From assembly GCA_902491345.1 (NCBI GenBank), contig CABUHI010000007.1, positions 33,551-97,550 of the forward strand: a stretch of 64,000 nucleotides of DNA. The letters are read 5' to 3'. The translations under genes were made by a program, and so were the position numbers. Of this stretch, positions 24,649-33,344 are shown piece after piece; the first letter of the stretch is position 1, and each line of letters opens with the position of its first letter. Origin of the DNA: an uncultured Collinsella sp. GTDB lineage: Bacteria > Actinomycetota > Coriobacteriia > Coriobacteriales > Coriobacteriaceae. The notes under the pieces are model-generated. The model was not told the DNA's origin. It did no database searches and saw only the letters and a program-made list of their open reading frames with translations.

Positions 24649-25412
24649 AGATAGCAGAGGCAATCGGCGCGGCGTTCGGAACGTTCTCGCGCATCCCCGT
24701 CCCGAAATCGGCCTGGACCGATTTCGGATCAACCCATGCGCTTGCCGCGTTTCCCCTGGTGGGCCTTGCGGAAGGCTTCCTCATGACGGCGTGGGGGTAC
24801 GTGGCGAACCTGCTCGGCGTACCCGCGACCATCGTCGCGGCCGTGCTCGCGGCGCTGCCTGTGGCGGTGACGGGAGGCATCCACCTAGACGGGCTCTGCG
24901 ACACCTCCGATGCGCTTGCAAGTTGGGCCCCGCGCGAGCGAAAGCTCGAGATCATGCACGACCCGCGGGCGGGCGCCTTCGGGGTCATCGGTGTTGTCGT
25001 GTACCTTATTCTGCAGTTTTCCCTGTTCACCGCGCTGCCGCTTACGGCGGGGGCGTTCCTCGCGCTTCTGTGCTCGCTCGTGTTCTCCCGCGCGCTTTCG
25101 GGGCTCGCCGTAGAATGCTGGCCTGCCGCGCGGGCGGACGGCATGGCCGCGGGACTCTCGCCTGCTAAGAAGCGCGCGGCGATCGTCGTGCCGCTTTGCG
25201 CTTTCGCTGCGGCTTCGGCTGCAGGGATGGTCGCGTGCGCTCAGGCCGTCGGCGCCCTTATGGCGGTGGCGGGGCTTTTGGCGCTCGCGTGGTACCGTCA
25301 TGTTGCCCTGTCCCGCTTCGGCGGGGTGACGGGGGATTTGGCCGGATGGTTTCTGCAATGGGCCGAGCTCGCGATGCTTGCCATGCTGGTGGCGGGGGGT
25401 ATGCTCCTATGA
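24645..25412 (+). CDS. cobS: Adenosylcobinamide-GDP ribazoletransferase (cobalamin synthase)
   Basis: 255 residues, integral membrane, about six hydrophobic segments. Joins adenosylcobinamide-GDP with alpha-ribazole (phosphate). The motif GGIHLDGLCDTSDAL carries the metal-binding aspartates, and EIMHDPRAGAFGVIG is the second family block. GTG 24645 overlaps the cobU stop (GTGA) and follows AAGGA by eight bases. Confidence 0.94.
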   Translation: MKIAEAIGAAFGTFSRIPVPKSAWTDFGSTHALAAFPLVGLAEGFLMTAWGYVANLLGVPATIVAAVLAALPVAVTGGIHLDGLCDTSDALASWAPRERKLEIMHDPRAGAFGVIGVVVYLILQFSLFTALPLTAGAFLALLCSLVFSRALSGLAVECWPAARADGMAAGLSPAKKRAAIVVPLCAFAAASAAGMVACAQAVGALMAVAGLLALAWYRHVALSRFGGVTGDLAGWFLQWAELAMLAMLVAGGMLL

Positions 25413-26410
25413 TTCTCGTGGTAGGCGGCGCGCATTCGGGGAAGAGGACCTTCGTGCGCGAAAAGCTCGGGTTCGCGGCGGACGATTTCGTCGACGCGGC
25501 GCAGCTTGCGGAGGGCGGCGTGCCCGCGGCTTTTGCCGGCCGTGTCGCGTACCGTGCTGAGGAACTCGTACGCGCGCTCGACGCTGACCGGGCGCTCGAG
25601 CGGCTGATCGGCTTCGACGCGGTGATTCTGCCCTTGGTCGGCTCGGGGGTCGTCCCCATGCGTGCGGAAGACGCCCAATGGCGCGAGCGCGCGGGGCGCC
25701 TGGGATGCGCGCTTGCTGCGCGCGCCGACGTCGTCGTGCGCATGACGTGCGGGATTCCCCAGGTCATCAAAGGAAACCTTGCCGATGCGCCTCGAGGGAC
25801 GCAGGGCGCGGGCGCGCCTTTGGAAGTCGTCTTCGTGCGCCATGGTGCCACGGCGGGCACGGAAGACCATCGCTACAGCGGGGCGGGCACCGACGAGCCC
25901 CTGTCGAGCGCGGGCGAGCGCGCTTTGCGCGAGCTCGCGTGCGATCGTGACGTGTTCCGTGTTATCACGAGCGGCATGGCCCGCACCGACCAGACGGCAC
26001 GCATCCTCTTCCCGAATGCGGAGCTTATGGCATGCCCCGGTCTGCGCGAGATGGATTTCGGTGACTTCGAGGGGCGAAGCGCCGCCGAGCTTAAAGCGGA
26101 TGCGCGCTACCGCGCCTGGGTAGACTCCTGGTGCGAGACGCGGTGCCCGCATGGCGAGGGCAAGAGCGATTTCACCCGCCGCGTCGTCGCGGCGTTTCGG
26201 GAGGCGTGCGAATCGGAGCGCGCCCAGGGGAGTGGGCGCGCCGTCTTCGTCGTTCACGCGGGTACCGTGAAAGCGCTGCTTTCCGAGCTTGCTGTCCCGA
26301 AAATGGAATACTTCGACGTGCATACCGAGCCGGGCGGCGCATGGGCCGCCACCTGGGATGGGCGCTGCCTTCGCGACGTTCGCCCCGCTTCGGGGGGCGA
26401 TGCCCGGTGA
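25409..26410 (+). CDS. cobC: Degenerate CobU-like domain fused to alpha-ribazole phosphatase
   Basis: 333 residues. Residues 1 to about 140 resemble CobU: MILVVGGAHSGKR, and a C-terminal CGIPQVIKG. But the P-loop ends in Arg instead of Ser/Thr and the RxxxHR histidine motif is absent, so kinase/guanylyltransferase activity is doubtful. Residues about 145-333 form a histidine phosphatase domain with VFVRHGATAGTEDHRYSG and the second histidine in VVHAGTVKALL, as in CobC. ATG overlaps the cobS stop. Phosphatase call is firm; the role of the N-terminal part is unknown. Confidence 0.85.
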   Translation: MILVVGGAHSGKRTFVREKLGFAADDFVDAAQLAEGGVPAAFAGRVAYRAEELVRALDADRALERLIGFDAVILPLVGSGVVPMRAEDAQWRERAGRLGCALAARADVVVRMTCGIPQVIKGNLADAPRGTQGAGAPLEVVFVRHGATAGTEDHRYSGAGTDEPLSSAGERALRELACDRDVFRVITSGMARTDQTARILFPNAELMACPGLREMDFGDFEGRSAAELKADARYRAWVDSWCETRCPHGEGKSDFTRRVVAAFREACESERAQGSGRAVFVVHAGTVKALLSELAVPKMEYFDVHTEPGGAWAATWDGRCLRDVRPASGGDAR

Positions 26411-27384
26411 TGACGATTCTTGCCGTCGCCGCCGGGTTCGCGGCCGACCTTGCCTTCGGCGACCCGCGCTGGCTTCCCCATCCCGTCGTCGCCATGGGGC
26501 GCGCGATCACGTGGGCCGAAGGCCGCCTGCGGCACGCATTCCCGCAAACGTCCGCGGGCACGCGCGCCGCAGGGCTTGTGCTCGCCGTGGCGCTTCCGCT
26601 TGCGTGTGGGTTTTTGACCTGGGGAATCCTGCATCTTTGCGGCATGGTTCACCCCGGCTTGCGCTTCGTGGCCGAGGCATGGGCGAGCTATCAGATTCTC
26701 GCGACATGCGAGCTGCGCCGCCAGAGCCTGGCCGTGGCCCGCGCGTTCTCGAAGGGCGGCCTTGTCGCGGCGCGCGAAACCGTCGGGCTCATCGTGGGAC
26801 GCGACACGTCTGTTCTCGACGAGCAGGGCGTTGTGCGCGCCGCCGTGGAAACGGTGGCGGAGAACGCGAGCGACGGCGTCATCGCGCCGCTTTTCTACCT
26901 TATGATCGGGGGTGCGCCCTTGGGCATGGCATACAAGGCTGTGAACACGCTCGACAGCATGGTGGGCTACAAAAACGCGCTCTACATCGACTTCGGCTGC
27001 GCCTCGGCGCGCCTCGACGATGCGGTGAACTGGATTCCCTCGCGCTTATCGGCCCTGCTCATGATCGTCGTGTGCCCGATCGTCGGGCTCGACGCGCGCG
27101 GGGCGGCGCGCATCTGGCGCCGCGACAGGCGTCGCCATGCGAGCCCCAACTCGGCGCAGACCGAGTCGGCGTGCGCGGGCGCGCTCGGGCTGCGCCTGGC
27201 AGGACCCGCGGTGTATTTCGGCAAGCTCGTTGAGAAACCGACGATAGGCGACGCGTCCCGCGAAATCGAGTGGGGAGACATCGCCCGGGCGACTAGGCTC
27301 ATGCTCGCCGCGTCCGTATGCGCGCTCGTCGTCTTCGGTGCCGCACGTGCAGCGGTCGTGCTCGCCGTGGGGGCGATGTCATGA
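26410..27384 (+). CDS. cbiB: Adenosylcobinamide-phosphate synthase
   Basis: 324 residues, membrane protein with several hydrophobic segments. Attaches the aminopropanol (phosphate) arm to adenosylcobyric acid. Conserved FGDPRWLPHPVVAMGR at the start, NTLDSMVGYKN, NWIPSRLSALL and SPNSAQTESACAGALG. The ATG overlaps the cobC stop by one base (TGATG); an in-frame GTG lies one codon earlier. Confidence 0.96.
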   Translation: MTILAVAAGFAADLAFGDPRWLPHPVVAMGRAITWAEGRLRHAFPQTSAGTRAAGLVLAVALPLACGFLTWGILHLCGMVHPGLRFVAEAWASYQILATCELRRQSLAVARAFSKGGLVAARETVGLIVGRDTSVLDEQGVVRAAVETVAENASDGVIAPLFYLMIGGAPLGMAYKAVNTLDSMVGYKNALYIDFGCASARLDDAVNWIPSRLSALLMIVVCPIVGLDARGAARIWRRDRRRHASPNSAQTESACAGALGLRLAGPAVYFGKLVEKPTIGDASREIEWGDIARATRLMLAASVCALVVFGAARAAVVLAVGAMS

Positions 27385-28604
27385 GGGAAGACCACGCCGC
27401 GTCCCGGGCTGCCGGGGGAATCCTACGCGCCCGTGCGCATGGGGGTAGCACGCAATCGCTCGGCATCGCTTGCGAAGGGGGCGCCTCCGACCTCATTGAC
27501 TTCTCGGTGAACGTGAATCCGGCAGGCCCCTCGCCGCGCGCCGTCGCCGCAGCTTGCAAGGCGCTTTCTCGAATCGACGCCTACCCCGATAGGGAAAGTC
27601 TCGCCCTCGTTCGCGTCCTAGCGCGCGCCCAGGGCATTCGCGAAGATACTATCGTCTGCGGCGCGGGCGCGTCCGACATCATCTGGCGGCTCGCCGCGGC
27701 GGTGCGCCCGAAACGCATCGTCGTGTGCGCGCCGACGTTCTCTGAATATGCGGAGGCGGCATCGTACTTTGGCGCATGCGTGCAGGAGTTCCCGCTCTCC
27801 GAAGCGGACGACTTCGACGTGCCCGCCTCCTTCGCCCGCGCGATCGAGGGGCCGGGAGACGTGGCGTACCTCTGCAATCCGAACAACCCGACGGGGCGCC
27901 TCGTCGACCCCAGCGTGATCGATGCCGCGGCTTGCCGCTGCGAGCAGGTGGGCGCGCTGCTCGTCGTGGACGAGTGCTTCCTCGGATTTGCGCCCGACGC
28001 CCGCGAAAGGAGCGTGGCCGCGCGCGCCGCGTGTTCGCACCATGTGGCCGTGCTCTCCGCGTTTACCAAGCTCTACGGAATGGCAGGGTTGCGGTTGGGG
28101 TATCTGATCAGCGGAAACGCCCAACTCATCGAGGGGATTCGCCGGGCGGGGCAGGCGTGGCCCGTCTCCTCGGTCGCCGAGGCCGCGGGCATCGCCGCCC
28201 TGGAAGACGTCGAATACGTTTCGCGCACGCGCGATGTATTGGCGGGCGAGCGAGCGTGGCTTTCCCACGAGCTCTCCTCGCTCGGGCTTTCCGTCGTGCC
28301 GTCGGATGCGAACTTCCTTTTAGTCCGCACGCCGGCGAAAGACATCCCCGAGCGCCTGTATAAACAGGGGGTTTTGGTCCGCACGTGCGACTCGTTTTCG
28401 GTACTGTCCCGTTTCTGGTGCCGCGTCGCGGTGCGCACGCGCAAGGAGAACGCCCGGCTTGCGATGGCGTTCAGCCGCGCGCTTCGGGCGGAAGGCGCAT
28501 CGGGCGAAGGCGAACCCGACGAACGGGGCGGCGCTTCTTGCAGCGGCGCTATGGCGGGCGCGGATGGCCGAGGCTCGGCGAAGGAGGTCGATTCCCGTGG
28601 GTAG
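27381..28604 (+). CDS. cobD: Threonine-phosphate decarboxylase (CobD), PLP-dependent
   Basis: 407 residues, class I/II aminotransferase fold related to HisC. Makes aminopropanol phosphate from threonine phosphate. NPNNPTGRLVD and the PLP lysine in SAFTKLYGMAGLRLGY are visible. A Gly/Ser/Glu-rich tail of about 45 residues extends beyond the fold and is absent from many homologs. ATG overlaps the cbiB stop. The end overlaps the start of cbiP. Confidence 0.92.
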   Translation: MREDHAASRAAGGILRARAHGGSTQSLGIACEGGASDLIDFSVNVNPAGPSPRAVAAACKALSRIDAYPDRESLALVRVLARAQGIREDTIVCGAGASDIIWRLAAAVRPKRIVVCAPTFSEYAEAASYFGACVQEFPLSEADDFDVPASFARAIEGPGDVAYLCNPNNPTGRLVDPSVIDAAACRCEQVGALLVVDECFLGFAPDARERSVAARAACSHHVAVLSAFTKLYGMAGLRLGYLISGNAQLIEGIRRAGQAWPVSSVAEAAGIAALEDVEYVSRTRDVLAGERAWLSHELSSLGLSVVPSDANFLLVRTPAKDIPERLYKQGVLVRTCDSFSVLSRFWCRVAVRTRKENARLAMAFSRALRAEGASGEGEPDERGGASCSGAMAGADGRGSAKEVDSRG

Positions 28605-30096
28605 GGCGAAGCCCATCATGATCCAGGGCACCATGTCGAACGCGGGGAAGAGCCTGCTTGCGGCCGGGCTGTGCCGTGTGCTTTCGCAGGACGGCCTGCG
28701 CGTGGCTCCCTTCAAGAGCCAGAACATGGCGCTCAACAGCGGTGTCACGGCCGATGGGCTCGAGATGGGGCGCGCCCAGATCATGCAGGCCGAGGCGTGC
28801 GGCATCGCGCCCGACGTGCGCATGAACCCCATCCTGCTCAAGCCCGAAAGCGACCACCGAAGCCAGCTCATCGTGGCCGGCAAGGCGCAGGGGGCCTTCG
28901 CTGCGAGGGACTACTTCGCGCGAAAGAAGGCGCTCATGCCGCAGATTTTGGAGGCGTTCGATTCGCTCGCGGAGGAAAACGACGTCATCGTCATCGAGGG
29001 CGCCGGCAGCCCCGCCGAAATCAACCTTGCCGAAAACGACATCGTCAACATGGGGCTCGCGCGCGCCGTGTCCTCCCCCGTGCTGCTCGCGGGCGACATC
29101 GACCCAGGCGGGGTGTTTGCTCAGCTCTACGGCACGGTCGCGCTCTTTGCGCCCGAGGATCGCGCTCTTTTGCGGGGGCTTGTGGTGAACAAGTTCCGCG
29201 GCGATGTGGAAATCCTGCGCCCGGGTTTGGCCCCGCTCGAGAAGATGTGCGGGGTTCCCGTCGTGGGGGTCGTGCCGTATCTTACGCTCGACCTGGACGA
29301 CGAGGACTCGCTCGCGCCGCGCCTATCTGCCCGCGAGGCGCGCGGCGTCATCGACGTCGCCGTCGTGCGCCTTCCGCATCTGTCGAACTTCACCGACTTC
29401 GACCCGCTTTCGCGCGTGCCCGGCGTGGGCGTGCGCTACGTTTCCTCGACGACCGATCTGGGCCGACCCGACCTGGTGGTGCTCCCCGGCTCGAAGACCA
29501 CGCTCGACGACGCGCGCTGGCTTGCGGCTAGCGGCATCGGAGCCTGTGTACGCGCGCTTTCGGGCGCGGGCACGCCGGTGCTCGGCATATGCGGAGGCTA
29601 CCAGCTTTTGGGAGACGAGCTTTCCGATCCGCACGGCAGGGAAGGCGCTGGCACCGCGCGCGGGCTCGGGCTCATCCCTGCAAGTACGGTGTTCAAGGAG
29701 GAAAAGCGCCTCGCCCAGTCGGAGCTGCGCATCACGGGCGCCCAAGGCGCGTTCTCGGTGTGGAACGGCATGACGGCGCGCGGGTACGAGATTCACGACG
29801 GCGAAACGACCGTCTCCTGCGCCCCTGCGGGCACGATTGGCGGCAAACCAGAAGGCGCGGCCTGCGGAAACGTGTTCGGAACCTATCTCCACGGCCTGTT
29901 CGACGAACCGGGGGTGGCGCTCGCCCTCGCGCGCTCGCTCGCGCGCATGCGCGGCCTGCCCGAGAGCGTCGTGGGTGCCGCGGGCGCGGCGTCCGCGGCC
30001 GATCACCGTGCGCGCGAGTTCGACCGCCTGGCCGACGTCGTGCGCGGGGCGCTCGACATGGAGTATGTCTACCGTATTATCGAGGAGGGCGTATGA
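28597..30096 (+). CDS. cbiP: Adenosylcobyric acid synthase (glutamine-hydrolysing)
   Basis: 499 residues. Amidates the b, d, e and g side chains. N-terminal P-loop-like MIQGTMSNAGKSLLAAGLCR, FKSQNMALNSGVT, IVIEGAGSPAEINL; C-terminal glutaminase domain with the nucleophile in LGICGGYQLLG and histidine in GTYLHGLFD. GTG 28597 is supported by AGGAGG nine bases upstream and overlaps the cobD stop. Confidence 0.95.
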   Translation: MGRAKPIMIQGTMSNAGKSLLAAGLCRVLSQDGLRVAPFKSQNMALNSGVTADGLEMGRAQIMQAEACGIAPDVRMNPILLKPESDHRSQLIVAGKAQGAFAARDYFARKKALMPQILEAFDSLAEENDVIVIEGAGSPAEINLAENDIVNMGLARAVSSPVLLAGDIDPGGVFAQLYGTVALFAPEDRALLRGLVVNKFRGDVEILRPGLAPLEKMCGVPVVGVVPYLTLDLDDEDSLAPRLSAREARGVIDVAVVRLPHLSNFTDFDPLSRVPGVGVRYVSSTTDLGRPDLVVLPGSKTTLDDARWLAASGIGACVRALSGAGTPVLGICGGYQLLGDELSDPHGREGAGTARGLGLIPASTVFKEEKRLAQSELRITGAQGAFSVWNGMTARGYEIHDGETTVSCAPAGTIGGKPEGAACGNVFGTYLHGLFDEPGVALALARSLARMRGLPESVVGAAGAASAADHRAREFDRLADVVRGALDMEYVYRIIEEGV

Positions 30097-30608
30097 TCCA
30101 CGTGTATCATGGCGACGGCAAAGGCAAGACCACGGCGGCGATGGGCCTCGCCCTTCGCATGCTCGCCGCAGGCCGCCGCGTCGTCGTCGTGCAGTTCCTT
30201 AAAGACGGCGAAAGCGGGGAGGCGCGCCTGCTCGCCGAGCATTTCGGCGTGCCCGTGTTCGCGGGGAAGGCGTCGGACAAGTTTACCTGGTCGATGACGT
30301 CGGAAGAACTTGCCGCGACGCGCGAGCTGCACGATGGGAACCTCGCTTCCGCGCTCGCCGAGCTCGAGGGCGCGCAGGAGGGGCTGCTCGTGCTCGACGA
30401 GGCGCTCGACGCGCTTTCGAAGGGTCTTGTCGACGAGGCGCTCGTGGACCGCGCCCTCGAGATGTCCGCGCGCGGCGTCGAAGTAGCGCTCACCGGGCGC
30501 GCGCCTTCCCGCAAGATCGTGGAGAAGGCCGACTACATAACCGAGATGCGGTGCGAAAAACACCCCTACAAGCAGGGGATATGTGCAAGGGAAGGAGTGG
30601 AGTACTAG
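30093..30608 (+). CDS. cobO: Corrinoid adenosyltransferase
   Basis: 171 residues, CobA/CobO/BtuR family. Transfers the adenosyl group of ATP to reduced cobalt. P-loop variant HGDGKGKTTAAMGLA near the start, VVQFLKDG, and LLVLDEALDAL match the family. Slightly shorter than E. coli BtuR, lacking its N-terminal extension. ATG overlaps the cbiP stop (ATGA) and follows GGAGGG. Confidence 0.95.
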   Translation: MIHVYHGDGKGKTTAAMGLALRMLAAGRRVVVVQFLKDGESGEARLLAEHFGVPVFAGKASDKFTWSMTSEELAATRELHDGNLASALAELEGAQEGLLVLDEALDALSKGLVDEALVDRALEMSARGVEVALTGRAPSRKIVEKADYITEMRCEKHPYKQGICAREGVEY

Positions 30609-31250
30609 ATGGATTCCAAGGAGATGGCGCCCGGCGACATCGAGCGGCGCAGCTTCGAGATCATCACCGAAGAGCTCGGCGGCCGCACGTTCCCGCCGCT
30701 CGAAGAGCCCGTCGTGAAGCGCGTCATCCACACCACTGCCGACTTCTCGTACGCCGATTCCCTCGTGTTCACCCATGACGCCGCGCACTGTTCGCTCGAC
30801 GCACTGCGCGCAGGGGCTACGGTGCTTACCGATACGAACATGGCGCTCGCAGGCATAAGCAAGGCCGCGCTCGCGAAGCTCGGCTGCAAGGCCGTGTGCT
30901 ACATGGCCGACCCTGATGTCGCCGCGGCCGCGCGCGCTGCGGGCACGACTCGCGCCGTTGCGAGCATGGACAAAGCTTGCGGCATCGAGGGTCCGCTTAT
31001 CGTGGCCGTCGGCAACGCTCCCACAGCACTTCTGCGCCTCGCCGAGCTCATGGACGCGGGGAAGATCGCGCCCGCGCTCGTCGTTGGGGTGCCGGTCGGG
31101 TTTGTGAACGTGGTCGAGGCGAAAGAGGAGCTACTCGCGCGACGCGTGCCGGCCATCGTCGCGAGGGGTCGCAAGGGCGGCTCGACCGTGGCGGCCGCCA
31201 TTATGAACGCGCTGCTCTACCAGATCACGCGCACGGGCGGCCCGAAGTGA
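30609..31250 (+). CDS. cbiC: Cobalt-precorrin-8 methylmutase
   Basis: 213 residues, CbiC/CobH. Moves the methyl group from C11 to C12 to give cobyrinate. The catalytic histidine lies in KRVIHTTADF, and IVAVGNAPTALLRL and GVPVGFVNVVEAKE are family motifs. The ATG abuts the cobO stop. Confidence 0.96.
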   Translation: MDSKEMAPGDIERRSFEIITEELGGRTFPPLEEPVVKRVIHTTADFSYADSLVFTHDAAHCSLDALRAGATVLTDTNMALAGISKAALAKLGCKAVCYMADPDVAAAARAAGTTRAVASMDKACGIEGPLIVAVGNAPTALLRLAELMDAGKIAPALVVGVPVGFVNVVEAKEELLARRVPAIVARGRKGGSTVAAAIMNALLYQITRTGGPK

Positions 31251-32020
31251 CGGCCCCCGCATCCGCGTCGGCGCTGCGCATCTTCGCCGGCACCACTGAG
31301 GGCCGCCTTCTGTGCGAATGGGCGAGCGGGGCGGGCATCCCCGCCCGTGCCTACGCGGCAACCGAGTACGGAGGCGAGCTTTTGGGCGAGCTTCCGGGCA
31401 TCGAGGTGCAGGCGGGCAGGCTCGACGAGGCCGACATGGAGCGCGAGCTTTCCGGCGCGCGCATCGTCGTCGATGCCACGCACCCCTTCGCTACGCTCGC
31501 AAGCGGCAACATTCGGGCCGCTTCGCTCGCCGTGGGTGCACGATGCCTGCGCCTTGCGCGCCCGGCCGAGGTGCTGCCCAAAGGCGTCGTGCCGGTCGCG
31601 TCGATCGCCTGCGCGGCGCGCTTTCTCTCCGAGAACCCGGGTCGAGCGCTTCTCACGACGGGGAGCAAGGAGCTTGCTCCCTACACGCGTGTCGCCGATT
31701 TTGCGGAGCGCTTCTTCGTGCGTGTGCTCCCGCTGCCCGGTGCTATAACGAAGTGCATCGACGCGGGGTTTTCGCCGTCGCACGTCATCGGCATGCAGGG
31801 GCCCTTCACCCGCGAGCTCAACGAGGCGATGCTTCGGCAGGTGGGCGCCCAGTGGCTTGTGACCAAGGACTCGGGAACCGTAGGCGGCACGGCCGTGAAG
31901 CTCGCTGCTGCGCGCGACGCGGGAGCGCGCTGCATCGTGGTCACCCGTCCCGCCGAGGGAGACGGGGCCCTTTCGCTTCGGGAAGTGGAAGACGCGCTCT
32001 TACGGGAGTTCGCGCGCTAG
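31247..32020 (+). CDS. cbiJ: Cobalt-precorrin-6A reductase
   Basis: 257 residues, CbiJ/CobK family NAD(P)H-dependent reductase. IFAGTTEGRLLCEW near the start, VVDATHPFA, LLTTGSKELAPY and VTKDSGTVGG are diagnostic. GTG 31247 overlaps the cbiC stop (GTGA). Last gene of the operon; a family 1 palindrome follows 25 bases later. Confidence 0.94.
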   Translation: MTAPASASALRIFAGTTEGRLLCEWASGAGIPARAYAATEYGGELLGELPGIEVQAGRLDEADMERELSGARIVVDATHPFATLASGNIRAASLAVGARCLRLARPAEVLPKGVVPVASIACAARFLSENPGRALLTTGSKELAPYTRVADFAERFFVRVLPLPGAITKCIDAGFSPSHVIGMQGPFTRELNEAMLRQVGAQWLVTKDSGTVGGTAVKLAAARDAGARCIVVTRPAEGDGALSLREVEDALLREFAR

Positions 32021-32045
32021 GCGCTCGCCGCGCCTAGGGCCCTTC

Positions 32046-32120
32046 AATAAGTTGCGGTGAAATAGTGTCTGTTTTTGCTGTTAGATAGCATATTCAGTCC
32101 CTAATTCACCGCAACTTATT
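32046..32120. repeat. Dispersed palindromic element, family 1, at the right edge of the cobalamin island
   Basis: Arms AATAAGTTGCGGTGAAATAG (from 32046) and its imperfect complement ending 32120, loop of about 23 bases. Marks the change from the GC-rich cobalamin operon to ordinary chromosome, mirroring the half copy at 9641. Confidence 0.85.
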
Positions 32121-32129
32121 GGTGGTGGC

Positions 32130-33344
32130 TTACTGGTAGCGTAGACACTCGACGGGGTCGAGCTTTGCTGCGCGGCGAGCGGGGTAGAAGCCAAAGATTA
32201 CGCCGATGCCGACCGATACGGCAAACGCGATCAACACTGTCGTAATGGAGAAGCTTGGCGTGATCGTCCCGGTGGCTCCAAACTCGCTCATGATGCCCGA
32301 GCTTGCGGCAAAGAACGTGAGTCCCCATGCCAGCAGATAGCCAATCAGGACACCCAACAGTCCGCCGGTGACGCACAGCGCCGAAGACTCGGCCAAAAAC
32401 TGCGCGGTGATATCGCGACGACTTGCGCCCAGGGCGCGGCGAATACCGATCTCGCGAATGCGCTCCGTTACGTTGGTAAGCATCATATTCATAATGCCGA
32501 TACCGCCGACAAGCAGCGAGATGCTGGCGACAGCACCCATGATGAGCGAGAATGCGCCCATAAAGGAGTTGAGTGCATCGATAGCGCTTTTCATGGAGGT
32601 CGCCGATACACTGTCGTACTCATCATCCTCCGCGATGCCCTTCATCGCGCGCACCTTGGTCTCGATGGTTTTGCAGAGCTCATCCATGTCCGTGCCCTCG
32701 GCGGCAAGTGCCGTCACGCTGGGGAATGAAGGATTGTCGTCGCCAAACAGCCCAGAGATGGTTTCGCGTGGCATATACAGCGTGAGCGAGCCCATGGAGT
32801 CGCTGCCGCCGTCGATAACGCCGACAATCTGCACCTCGCCGTTGGAGACCTTAATAGTCTTGCCCACCGCGTCCTGTTCGTTGCCGTAAAGTTGATCGGC
32901 GCCGCCGCGGCTGATGAGCGCCACGCGCGAGCCTGATTGAGACTCGGCCTGGGAATAGGTACGCCCCGCAACGAGCTTGCCGGCCCCCACCGCGTCGAGC
33001 ATGTCGCTATCGACGCCCTGCGCCATGACGGTATAGCTTTTATCGCCGGTCTTGTACTCGGTATACGCGCTGTCGACAATGCCGATCTGCTCAATCTGCG
33101 GCACCAGTTTTTGAAGCTTCTCGATGTCCGACTCGGTGAGTTCTTGCGACGAATAGATTTGCACCATGCGTGCCGCATTGAGGCCCAGGCTGTTGACCAA
33201 GCTGTTTTGGATGCCGCCGATGAGCGAAGTCATGGCGATAACCGAGGCGATGCCGATGACAATGCCCAGGATGGTGAGCAGGCTGCGCCCCTTGTTGGCC
33301 TCGAGCGAGTGAAGGGCTTCCTGGAGGAGATCGCGGGCGCTCAT
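32130..33344 (-). CDS. MacB-type ABC transporter permease
   Basis: 404 residues with one N-terminal hydrophobic segment, a large extracytoplasmic (MacB_PCD) domain of about 220 residues, and three C-terminal segments (FtsX domain). IREIGIRRALGASRRDI is the FtsX/MacB coupling motif and the C-terminus KLDPVECLRYQ is typical. ATG 33344 overlaps the stop of the ATPase gene. Works with the ATPase at 33341 and the adaptor at 34114 to export a peptide, antibiotic or lipid; substrate unknown. Confidence 0.92.
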   Translation of the reverse strand: MSARDLLQEALHSLEANKGRSLLTILGIVIGIASVIAMTSLIGGIQNSLVNSLGLNAARMVQIYSSQELTESDIEKLQKLVPQIEQIGIVDSAYTEYKTGDKSYTVMAQGVDSDMLDAVGAGKLVAGRTYSQAESQSGSRVALISRGGADQLYGNEQDAVGKTIKVSNGEVQIVGVIDGGSDSMGSLTLYMPRETISGLFGDDNPSFPSVTALAAEGTDMDELCKTIETKVRAMKGIAEDDEYDSVSATSMKSAIDALNSFMGAFSLIMGAVASISLLVGGIGIMNMMLTNVTERIREIGIRRALGASRRDITAQFLAESSALCVTGGLLGVLIGYLLAWGLTFFAASSGIMSEFGATGTITPSFSITTVLIAFAVSVGIGVIFGFYPARRAAKLDPVECLRYQ

